Below, one piece after another: positions 44,467-50,794 of a stretch of DNA of 57,329 bases (positions within the stretch are counted from its first letter, which is position 1; each line of letters begins with the position of its first letter). Position numbers and translations under genes: made by a program. Source of the DNA: Alistipes sp. CAG:435 (GTDB taxonomy: Bacteria; Bacteroidota; Bacteroidia; Bacteroidales; UBA932). The notes beneath the pieces were generated by a model that searched no databases, was not told the origin of the DNA, and saw nothing but the letters and a program-made list of their open reading frames with translations. The stretch is taken from contig FR893154.1 of the NCBI GenBank assembly GCA_000433355.1, positions 157,276-214,604 on the forward strand, written 5' to 3'.

Positions 44467-44505
44467 AAAAAAGAGGACAGGCACGATAACTCGAAGCCAG
44501 CCCTC
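44467..44505 (-). terminator. Rho-independent terminator of rplU-rpmA
   Basis: On the minus strand GAGGGCTGGC (44505-44496) pairs with GCCTGTCCTC (44482-44473), with one wobble and one mismatch, and is followed by six T (44472-44467). It begins 24 nt after the rpmA stop. Confidence 0.7.
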
Positions 44506-44528
44506 TTTCATTATCAATCCTCCGAGTC

Positions 44529-44789
44529 TTAGTTCTCAAAAGGGATAACCGAGACGTAGGATTTGTCCTCTCTCTTCCTTGTGAACTTAACAGTTCCGTC
44601 AACGAGTGCGTAGAGAGTGTGATCCTTGCCCATTCCGACGTTCTTGTCAGGATTGTGGACAGTACCTCTCTGCCTTACGATGATGTTGCCGGCCTTTACG
44701 ACCTCACCGCCGAATTTCTTGAGTCCAAGCCTTTTGGAATGAGACTCACGACCGTTCTTTGAACTTGATTGTCCTTTCTTGTGTGCCAT
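44529..44789 (-). CDS. rpmA: Ribosomal protein bL27
   Basis: 86-aa large-subunit protein. The N terminus MAHKKGQSSSKNGRESHSKRLGL reaches the peptidyl-transferase centre. The family motif FGGEVVKAGNIIVRQRGT is complete. No Firmicutes-type cleaved N-terminal extension. It lies 20 bp after rplU in the universal rplU-rpmA pair. Confidence 0.98.
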   Translation of the reverse strand: MAHKKGQSSSKNGRESHSKRLGLKKFGGEVVKAGNIIVRQRGTVHNPDKNVGMGKDHTLYALVDGTVKFTRKREDKSYVSVIPFEN

Positions 44790-44809
44790 AATCTGTTACT
44801 CTTTAGAAA

Positions 44810-45121
44810 TTAAGCGATTTCATCGATACGAATCTTGGAAAGCTTCTGGCGGTGGCCATTGAGCTTCTGGAATCCCTTACGACGGATCTTCTTGAACACG
44901 AGCACCTTGTCAGCCTTTGCCTCGTCATCGAGAACGGTGGCCTTTACGACTGCGCCCTTTACATAAGGATTACCGAGCTTGATCTGCCCTTCGGAGTCAA
45001 CGAGCAGCACCTTGTCGAACTCGACTGAAGAATCCTTGGCCGCCGCGAGACGGTTAACAAAGATCTCTTTTCCAGCCTCAACCTTGAACTGCTGTCCTGC
45101 AATGTCAACAATTGCGTACAT
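44810..45121 (-). CDS. rplU: Ribosomal protein bL21
   Basis: 103-aa large-subunit protein: MYAIVDIAGQQFKVEAGKEI at the start, VVKATVLDDEAKADKVLVFKKIRRKGFQKLNGHRQ at the rRNA-binding end. It is first of the rplU-rpmA operon, driven by a strong consensus promoter at 45.21-45.24 kb, with an about 80-nt structured leader. Confidence 0.98.
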   Translation of the reverse strand: MYAIVDIAGQQFKVEAGKEIFVNRLAAAKDSSVEFDKVLLVDSEGQIKLGNPYVKGAVVKATVLDDEAKADKVLVFKKIRRKGFQKLNGHRQKLSKIRIDEIA

Positions 45122-45202
45122 AAAAAAACAAAACTTTATTAAGTTTCAGCCGCAAGCGCCCGTAACCTCACGGGACTTCTGGAGCTCCACGGCCATCAAA
45201 CA
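45122..45202 (-). promoter_or_regulatory. Structured 5' leader of rplU (possible autoregulatory site)
   Basis: Three small inverted repeats follow each other: the perfect palindrome TGGAGCTCCA (45180-45189), the stem CCCGT/ACGGG (45159-45174) and CGC/GCG (45151-45158). Leaders of ribosomal protein operons often bind the encoded protein. Here that is inference from position and folding only. Confidence 0.35.
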
Positions 45203-45207
45203 GACTG

Positions 45208-45238
45208 CAAATTTACGCAAAATCCATTAATCCGCAAA
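45208..45238 (-). promoter_or_regulatory. Promoter of rplU-rpmA
   Basis: On the minus strand, -7 box TAAATTTG (45215-45208) and -33 box TTTG (45238-45235) are separated by exactly 19 nt, a full consensus match. Transcription would start near 45202. Confidence 0.8.
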
Positions 45239-45281
45239 AATATTTATCAGTGAGTGCAATCGGGCCGAAATCGGGCAAAAT

Positions 45282-45889
45282 GTCGCCCAAGGGTGCCGCC
45301 CGGCACTCACAGGCAACGAAAAGGGGCAAAAACGCTGCCCAAGGGTGCCGCCCGACACTCACAGGCAACGAATAGGGGCGAGAATGTCGCCCAAGGGCGC
45401 AGGGCTCCACTCTTAGGCGACAAATAGGGGCAAAATGTCGCCCAAGGACGCAGGGGCGGCACTCTTAAGCAACGAACAGGGGCGAGAACGTTGCCCAAGG
45501 GAGTAGGGCTTCACTCTTAGGCAACGAAAAGGGGGCATAAACGTCGCCCAAGGGTGCCGCCCGGCACTCACAGGCGACAGAAAGAGCCTGAAACGCTGCC
45601 CAAGGGTGTCGCCCGGCACTCACAGGCAACAGAAAGGGGCATAAACGTCGCCCAAGGGTGTCGCCCGGCACTCACAGGCAACGAAAAGGAGCGAAAACGT
45701 CGCCAAAGGGCGCAGGGCTGAACTCTTAGGCGACAAATAGGGGCGAGAACGTCGTCCAAGGACGCAGGACTCCACTCTTAGGCGACGAACAGGGGCGAGA
45801 ATGTCGCCAAAGGGCGCAGGGCCGCACTCTGAGGCAACGAATATGAAGGAATTTGTCGCCAGTGGGTGCAGAGCGAGCCACTCGGCACT
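45282..45889. repeat. Tandem array of eleven ~52-bp hairpin-forming units plus a degenerate twelfth
   Basis: Unit starts: 45282, 45334, 45386, 45437, 45490, 45543, 45595, 45647, 45699, 45751 and 45803, with lengths of 51-53 bp. A decayed unit begins at 45855 and runs into the nuclease gene end. Each unit starts GTCGCCCAAGGG (or a variant) and about 30 nt later has GGCGAC or GGCAAC, so the ends pair. Type A units carry an inner GTGCC/GGCAC stem (units 1, 2, 6, 7, 8). Type B units carry CGCAGGGC...CTCTTA (units 3, 4, 5, 9, 10, 11). Unit 3 pairs GTCGCC with GGCGAC, and unit 5 pairs GTTGCC with GGCAAC, a compensating change. Because 52 is not a multiple of 3, the reading frame rotates and coding is unlikely. 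Confidence 0.85.
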
Positions 45890-46407
45890 TATTTCTTTGA
45901 ATATATTCTGTCAAGCTCCAATTGCGAAAAGCGCCTAAACCTCGCCTGCCAGTAGGCGGATTTCTCTTCTTCGAACTCACCGCGGTCGATCTCCGACTCC
46001 TTGCCGGCCCGGTGCAGAATTGTATTATTGCCGTCCCCCATGTGCTCAGCCCAAGTGAGTTCCGCGAACGGCGAATCCTGCCGCTGCCCGATGTGATGCA
46101 GCTCGTACGGATCACCATTCGAATCACGCGGAGGATAACCTTCCCCGATCAGATCGGCATTATTGTAGTCCTTCCACCTGTCCCAGTCCGCCAATCTGCT
46201 TTTCAGCCAATCCTTCCTACAATTGAACGCCGACCAGTCGATGTCCGACCGGATGAGCGCCGGCCGCCCTCCGACCACCGCCTCCCTAAGCCCCGCCCGG
46301 ATGTAGATCCCAGCCTCCTCCCGAGAGCCAATGCTGGACAAAACCCTATCCGACCACCCGGTCCTCAGCCGAATGGCCAACTTATCCGAAAAAGACAACA
46401 TATTCAA
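45889..46407 (-). CDS. LHH-type HNH/Endo VII-fold nuclease, toxin-like
   Basis: 172 aa. The C-terminal half carries the signature GDPYELHHIGQRQDSPFAEL followed by TWAEHMGDGNN, which is the LHH pattern of the HNH/Endonuclease VII superfamily common in polymorphic toxins: two adjacent catalytic/metal His, a later Glu-His pair and an N-N. The N-terminal segment (LREAVVGGRPALIRSDIDW) is also typical of these toxins. No signal peptide and no membrane helix. There is no clear immunity gene. The predicted activity is metal-dependent DNA cleavage in the cytoplasm or after transfer. It is the last gene of the minus-strand cluster, 27 bp after the Asp-box gene. Its stop codon lies at the border of the tandem array. 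Start at 46407 or 46401. Confidence 0.78.
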   Translation of the reverse strand: MNMLSFSDKLAIRLRTGWSDRVLSSIGSREEAGIYIRAGLREAVVGGRPALIRSDIDWSAFNCRKDWLKSRLADWDRWKDYNNADLIGEGYPPRDSNGDPYELHHIGQRQDSPFAELTWAEHMGDGNNTILHRAGKESEIDRGEFEEEKSAYWQARFRRFSQLELDRIYSKK

Positions 46408-46434
46408 ACCGTCTCCAGTGAATCGTGAATATTC

Positions 46435-46782
46435 CTACCTCCGCCGCTCCCAGGTCATCCCCTGGTTCCGCGAGGCGAAAAGCCCCTTGGACGTACCTGC
46501 CAGCAGCACCGCCCCGTCCGTCGCCAGGGTCTGGAACTCCCCTACCGCCGAATTATTGTACCGCGTCACCCAAGTCGCCCCGCCGTTCCGCGACCAATAC
46601 AGTCCCTTGGAAGTCGCCGCGAACAAGTCCGCCCCCATCACCAGCAGATCCCGGAACGTCCCCACCGAACTCATGCAGAACCTGTTGTGCCAAGTCCTCC
46701 CCCCGTTAGATGAATATTCAATACTATTCTTCTGCGCATTGATCCGCAGAAACTCGCTTCCGCAGGTTACTAGTTGTGGCAT
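46435..46782 (-). CDS. Small Asp-box (BNR-like) repeat protein
   Basis: 115 aa with three repeats about 40 residues apart, each ending in an Asp-box-like motif: SSNGGRTW, SRNGGATW and SRNQGMTW. The canonical S-x-D-x-G-x-T-W has Asn in place of Asp in all three. Between them are short beta segments (LLVMGADLFAATSKGLYW, LATDGAVLLAGTSKGLF). A complete propeller needs six or more blades, so this may be a three-blade fragment that assembles into a ring. No signal peptide. It lies between the DUF4112 gene (6-bp gap) and the nuclease gene, so it might be a binding partner or immunity protein for the nuclease; this is inference. Confidence 0.72.
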   Translation of the reverse strand: MPQLVTCGSEFLRINAQKNSIEYSSNGGRTWHNRFCMSSVGTFRDLLVMGADLFAATSKGLYWSRNGGATWVTRYNNSAVGEFQTLATDGAVLLAGTSKGLFASRNQGMTWERRR

Positions 46783-46788
46783 AATGAT

Positions 46789-47985
46789 TTATCTATTTAA
46801 AGAAAGATTTACATCGAGTCTGTCCCGCCGAGGTTTCTCCCAATACCCAGACAAAACGGAACCATTCATATTCAAGAAAAAAGTCTCGTTGGGTTTGTCA
46901 TGGAATTTGGGATCATAAGCAAGGAGAACCAGAGATCCGTCATCGGACGAATCTCCGTACACATACATTCTGTTGTCCGATCCGTTCCGGTTGTAGAACA
47001 GAGTGCCGACCACCCTCGGAGCAACTGAATCAAAGGCAAGCTCCACCGTTATCCTGTATTTACCGAGAGTGCCGGAATACACTTCAGAAGTCAATTGCTT
47101 GTTGGTGGTTCCGCTGTAATATTCATAAACATAGTCATACTCATTATCGGCCTCGCAATCTCCTTCCTTCACCAGTCTGCGGCCTACACTGATGACCAAC
47201 GGGGGATACACTATCACCTCCGCCCCAAAGCAGACGTAGTTATAGGCGCCGGTGGACTTCTGATACGACACTACATTGTAACCGGAGTAGCCTCCCAACG
47301 CACCACTGTCTCCCGAGAGAAGAATATAGTCTCCGTAGGAATATGGTTCATACCCATAATCGAACGCGACCGTCTCCTTGGTGTTGTCACAGTAGAATGT
47401 GGCCTCTGATGAAACAGCGGTGGCCGATGGCGCCGGAGCCTTCGGAGGTTCCGAAGGTTTGGTCTGTGTCGCTACCATAGCCGCTTTCTCTTTTGGATAG
47501 TCAACATCCGAGGAGCAGGACTTAGGTGTGACCGCAGTGAACAAAGAGCCGATTGCCCCGGCAATCAGACGAAGCCCTATTGTAATGATGGTGATCAGAA
47601 CGCAAGTCCACAGTGCCTTTGAATTGACATCTTTGATTGTTGTCTGGTCTCCTTCCACATATCCGACAATCATGTAATAGTTCTTCTTATATGACTTGTA
47701 CATAAAATCCCCGATGTCCCCGACGACAGGGACCATGCCGATAAGCAGATCCAGAAGGCAGTTGGAAATGATTGCCAATGTCAGGGGGACAGAGCGCAAC
47801 TTGAATATCGATGTGAATATAAACGGGATTGTAACGACTGTGGTAATGAAATCACCCAAACCAGGTATGAAAAAGCCAATTATCGGGTCAAGCCTCCATT
47901 TGTCCATAACCTTGTAAATGACCTTGAGCATTTTGAAATCCGCCCCAGATCCCAACCTCTTTGTTCTGTTCGACAATTGCCCCAT
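46789..47985 (-). CDS. DUF4112 membrane protein with a large extra C-terminal domain
   Basis: 398 aa. Residues about 20-105 match DUF4112 (MDKWRLDPIIGFFIPGLGDF, then two hydrophobic segments, then LLIGMVPVVGDIGDFMYKSYKKN). A further helix lies at 127-150 (CVLITIITIGLRLIAGAIGS). The remaining about 220 residues are soluble, Tyr/Gly/Asp-rich and beta-like (YGDYILLSGDSGALGGYSGYN, FYNRNGSDNRMYVYGDSSDDG) and are not part of DUF4112; I do not recognise them. The start codon is 4 bp from the stop of the micro-ORF upstream, so all are probably one transcript. DUF4112 function is unknown. A membrane anchor or channel for the cluster is possible. Confidence 0.82.
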   Translation of the reverse strand: MGQLSNRTKRLGSGADFKMLKVIYKVMDKWRLDPIIGFFIPGLGDFITTVVTIPFIFTSIFKLRSVPLTLAIISNCLLDLLIGMVPVVGDIGDFMYKSYKKNYYMIVGYVEGDQTTIKDVNSKALWTCVLITIITIGLRLIAGAIGSLFTAVTPKSCSSDVDYPKEKAAMVATQTKPSEPPKAPAPSATAVSSEATFYCDNTKETVAFDYGYEPYSYGDYILLSGDSGALGGYSGYNVVSYQKSTGAYNYVCFGAEVIVYPPLVISVGRRLVKEGDCEADNEYDYVYEYYSGTTNKQLTSEVYSGTLGKYRITVELAFDSVAPRVVGTLFYNRNGSDNRMYVYGDSSDDGSLVLLAYDPKFHDKPNETFFLNMNGSVLSGYWEKPRRDRLDVNLSLNR

Positions 47986-47989
47986 GACA

Positions 47990-48085
47990 CTACCACGCTA
48001 CTATTACCGCCCCGACCAATGCCGCAGCGGACAGAATCCACAACACCGTCGAGACATCAAACCTCTTGATTTCCTTTTCCTTCAT
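47990..48085 (-). CDS. 31-residue membrane micro-protein
   Basis: A small ORF read directly from the minus strand: it starts MKEKEIKRFDVSTVLW, has one hydrophobic helix (WILSAAALVGAVIVAW) and stops with TAG. The ATG is one base from the stop of the 156-aa coiled-coil gene, and the stop is 4 bp before the DUF4112 start. That exact packing and the clean charged-head/hydrophobic-tail layout make it very likely real. The predicted topology is a cytoplasmic basic N terminus with the C-terminus in or across the membrane. Its function is unknown; it may accompany the adjacent DUF4112 protein or a coiled-coil partner. Confidence 0.7.
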   Translation of the reverse strand: MKEKEIKRFDVSTVLWILSAAALVGAVIVAW

Positions 48086-48086
48086 C

Positions 48087-48557
48087 CTACAGCAGATTCA
48101 TCATTGTCGTCGAGATAGTGTTCAGGAACAGGTCTATACGATCCATCATCCTCATTTTCATTTCCATCTCCGCCTCGGTCTTGGCATCCATTGCGATAAC
48201 ATAATCCAAGATCTTGCCTAAGCCGGAGTTGACGGCATCCAACTGTTTCTCTATAACAGGGATTCGAGACTTGTACTTGTCAAGATTGTTGTCCAACTCC
48301 TTAGCGAACGCCTTGAAATGAAGATCCATCGCCAACATTTCCTTGTCTATTTCCTTCCATGCCGTCACTCCGGCACAGATGCGATCGACAACAGACCCAC
48401 AGGAGTCTATGCAAGCCTTCATCGAATTAATGTTCTTATCCAATGCCTGCAACTCATCGACCGGGGATTCTGTCATCTCACCGGCCTGCCCTTTCCGTAC
48501 TTCGACATCTTCCAGTGCCGGAATCTCACCGTTCTTTTCATTCATTTCGTATGACAT
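48087..48557 (-). CDS. Soluble coiled-coil protein of the dynamin cluster
   Basis: 156 aa, mostly helical, with heptad-like spacing over about residues 35-150 (VDELQALDKNINSMKACIDS, AFAKELDNNLDKYKSRIPVIEKQLDAV, MEMKMRMMDRIDLFLNTIS). No membrane helix and no catalytic motif. The first 30 residues are acidic and probably disordered. It lies 19 bp after the 421-aa coiled-coil/membrane gene and 1 bp before the micro-ORF. A scaffold or bridge between membrane partners is the natural guess. No family recognised. Confidence 0.72.
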   Translation of the reverse strand: MSYEMNEKNGEIPALEDVEVRKGQAGEMTESPVDELQALDKNINSMKACIDSCGSVVDRICAGVTAWKEIDKEMLAMDLHFKAFAKELDNNLDKYKSRIPVIEKQLDAVNSGLGKILDYVIAMDAKTEAEMEMKMRMMDRIDLFLNTISTTMMNLL

Positions 48558-48576
48558 AAATATGTAGATTTATCGG

Positions 48577-49842
48577 TTATCCTATGACATGAAATTCTTT
48601 GCAATCCTCTTTTGAGGCAATCATCTTGCGGAACCCCCTTATTTTCGTATTGTATGCATCTATTCTTCTCACATAGGGGAAAACCCTGTCATAATTCTGT
48701 TCATAGTACTCAATGCCAAGGCCAAGCCAACAAAGGGAAGGGACGATGAACACTATTCTCCAGAAAGCGGAGGACTCTAAATGGAAAATCAGACAAAGCA
48801 CTCCGAAAAAGACGGCAGGAAGAGCAAGCAGAACAACCAAATCCAGCAATCCGAATCCCGGAGCAGACTCGGGAGAGTGATAATCATTCTCAAACACATG
48901 CCTGCAATGTTCCAGATAAAGGTTGCCGTCGGCTATCGGGTTGGCACAATGACGGTTCTTGCCATCAATTCTTATCAGTGCATCAGGGCAGTTGTCCGAC
49001 TCTCCAATGTTCACACCGACAAAATTGCGCGTCAGGCAAGGATCCGCAAGCACTGTCAAGACAGGCAACGGAATCTCGCCTTGACCCTGGTCTATCGCTT
49101 CTGACATCAGTCCGTCCCAACTCTTGTCCGGACATCCCAAACGCTCCGGCCATGTCCCGAACTCGCTTGCCAGAAGACCGCATACCGAAGGGTACGGCAA
49201 TCCGGAATCCTGCTTCCCATTAATCCATGCCTTCATCTCCTCTATGCAATAACTCACCACAGAAGACAAGAATCTGTACCTTATCACTATGGACATATTC
49301 AAACGGAAGATCCTGACATTAGGAAGAAGCAGGGGATCAGACAAATCTATCCTCCTTTCCCAATCTTTTGAATATAAGGACTCTACTTTTGATCCTACTT
49401 GATTCTTGAGCTTCTCATATTGGCGGATCTGGACAGGTAGCTTCTCTTCCGCGACTTGCTTTTTCTTCTGAAGAACCGCATCCTGCTTAATCTGGAACTC
49501 TTTTCGCGCCTGGCTTCTCTTATATTTAGAATAGCCCCAACCAAATAACCTTGTCGCACTTGACACGGCTCCCAACACCCCCTTTGTCTTGTTTGAGTGC
49601 TCGCCGGAGAAGAGCGCGAGCGTGTCGCCAAGGTTATTGATTTCATCCGCAACCTCACCGCATCTATCCTTGAAACTTGAGATGGAGACATCAACTTTAG
49701 ACAAGTCATCCAACAAGACACCCATCTCTTCCTCGAACACGTCCAGATCCTTCAGCACATCTTTCACCGAAGCAGGATCCTCCGACAGTTGCCCCGAAGA
49801 CACGACTATTTCAGAATCACTATACTTGCAAATGTTATCCAT
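48577..49842 (-). CDS. Coiled-coil protein with two C-terminal membrane helices
   Basis: 421 aa. An N-terminal helical region (SVKDVLKDLDVFEEEMGVLLDDL, then a strong coiled coil QIKQDAVLQKKKQVAEEKLP and IRQYEKLKNQVGSK, about 115-170). A mixed middle region includes Cys/His pairs (NRHCANPIADGNLYLEHCRHVF, about 290-312) that could bind a metal. Two adjacent transmembrane helices (LDLVVLLALPAVFFGVLCLIF, about 333-353; FWRIVFIVPSLCWLGLGIEYY, about 360-380) precede a basic tail. Topology suggests a cytoplasmic body held at the inner membrane. No family recognised. The coiled coil could contact the dynamin-like proteins encoded upstream in the transcript. Confidence 0.75.
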   Translation of the reverse strand: MDNICKYSDSEIVVSSGQLSEDPASVKDVLKDLDVFEEEMGVLLDDLSKVDVSISSFKDRCGEVADEINNLGDTLALFSGEHSNKTKGVLGAVSSATRLFGWGYSKYKRSQARKEFQIKQDAVLQKKKQVAEEKLPVQIRQYEKLKNQVGSKVESLYSKDWERRIDLSDPLLLPNVRIFRLNMSIVIRYRFLSSVVSYCIEEMKAWINGKQDSGLPYPSVCGLLASEFGTWPERLGCPDKSWDGLMSEAIDQGQGEIPLPVLTVLADPCLTRNFVGVNIGESDNCPDALIRIDGKNRHCANPIADGNLYLEHCRHVFENDYHSPESAPGFGLLDLVVLLALPAVFFGVLCLIFHLESSAFWRIVFIVPSLCWLGLGIEYYEQNYDRVFPYVRRIDAYNTKIRGFRKMIASKEDCKEFHVIG

Positions 49843-49903
49843 AAACCATACAATATCATCGTACTTTTACACAATCTCAATAAGTTTCCCCTGACGTACC
49901 AGT

Positions 49904-50113
49904 TCAGTATGATCCGCTCATCGTCCGATATTTATTCAATGAGGTTTTTCTCAGGATTGATTCTGAAATGCTCACAACACGCCCACTGGTTATGATTGTG
50001 GCATGGAGCGCTATACGTAATATCATCTCGCCATCCATTTTGGGACAAACGATGCCGTTATTCTCCAACTTGCTCGAAAATAAATCACGACCACGAACTA
50101 CGATACGTGGCAT
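49904..50113 (-). CDS. Small ORF, possible 69-aa protein
   Basis: Open frame with ATG 6 bp after the stop of the 224-aa gene, in the same orientation. The product (start MPRIVVRGRDLFSSKL) contains an Ile/Leu-rich segment (EMILRIALHATIITSGRVVSI) that is amphipathic rather than a clear membrane helix. No family recognised. The tight spacing supports it. The 277-bp gap between the 224-aa and 421-aa genes would otherwise be the only large gap in the cluster. It could also be a remnant of a larger gene. Confidence 0.4.
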   Translation of the reverse strand: MPRIVVRGRDLFSSKLENNGIVCPKMDGEMILRIALHATIITSGRVVSISESILRKTSLNKYRTMSGSY

Positions 50114-50119
50114 GAACGA

Positions 50120-50794
50120 TTATCCCAGAATAGCATTAAGATTGTTATAAATGCTCACTTGTTCATCAAATGCTTTCTGAATTGCCTTAAGACAGCCTTG
50201 CTCGAAAGTGCAAAGATACTGCTGGTATGCAGAATAATCTCCCTTTTGCTCAATCTTGCCTAAAGCTTGCGAGACATCAAGCATAGAGATTTCAACAACC
50301 GATGTATTGAGAACACTTTGAATCGCTCGGCTTTTTACTTCCTCCTGAATATTCAATCTATTAATGTCTGACTTAATCTGGGTTTTGATAGTTGCCGTAC
50401 AATCATCCCATCCTTCAAACAAATGTGTTTGAAGGGATGACAGAGCACTGTACACTTTACTCGTAATGCGGCAATAATCTTGAGCCTTTTGTTGTAACTC
50501 TGGCTGGTCAACACGGTTGCTTTTCACATGTGAAACAGCACCCACTCCCGCCATAGCAAAACCACCTATGGCAAGTAGCGGTTTACCGGACACCATTCCA
50601 CCAATAGCCATCAAGGCACCTGCACCTAAAAGGATACACGATATCCTCACGGATTGTGACCGCTGATCATCACTGCGCGTTGAGAGTGCGACCTGCTCAG
50701 GAAGTTCAATTTCCCGGATGTTCTCTTTCAAATAATTCTCAAGTTCCGTCTTCCTTTGTTCTAAAATTGCGATGTACTTCTCTGACAGTCTCAT
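50120..50794 (-). CDS. Coiled-coil protein with a glycine-rich membrane hairpin
   Basis: 224 aa. An N-terminal helix (IAILEQRKTELENYLKENIRE) is followed by two adjacent hydrophobic, Gly/Ala-rich segments (ISCILLGAGALMAIGGMVSG and LLAIGGFAMAGVGAVSHV, about 51-90). These look like a hairpin dipping into or across the membrane. The rest is helical (LQQKAQDYCRITSKVYSALSSL; QTKIKSDINRLNIQEEVKSR-like stretch). Its ATG overlaps the stop of the dynamin-like gene upstream by 4 bp (ATGA), so the pair is almost surely translated together. It is a likely membrane partner for that GTPase. No family recognised. Confidence 0.75.
   Translation of the reverse strand: MRLSEKYIAILEQRKTELENYLKENIREIELPEQVALSTRSDDQRSQSVRISCILLGAGALMAIGGMVSGKPLLAIGGFAMAGVGAVSHVKSNRVDQPELQQKAQDYCRITSKVYSALSSLQTHLFEGWDDCTATIKTQIKSDINRLNIQEEVKSRAIQSVLNTSVVEISMLDVSQALGKIEQKGDYSAYQQYLCTFEQGCLKAIQKAFDEQVSIYNNLNAILG

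Noticed and set aside
45282..45889. CRISPR array
   Set aside because: Units are contiguous with no unique spacers between constant repeats, and no cas genes are present.
45213..46127. Series of 60-130-aa open frames across the tandem array
   Set aside because: They are a by-product of the 52-bp repeat; the frame shifts from unit to unit and no start or composition supports translation.
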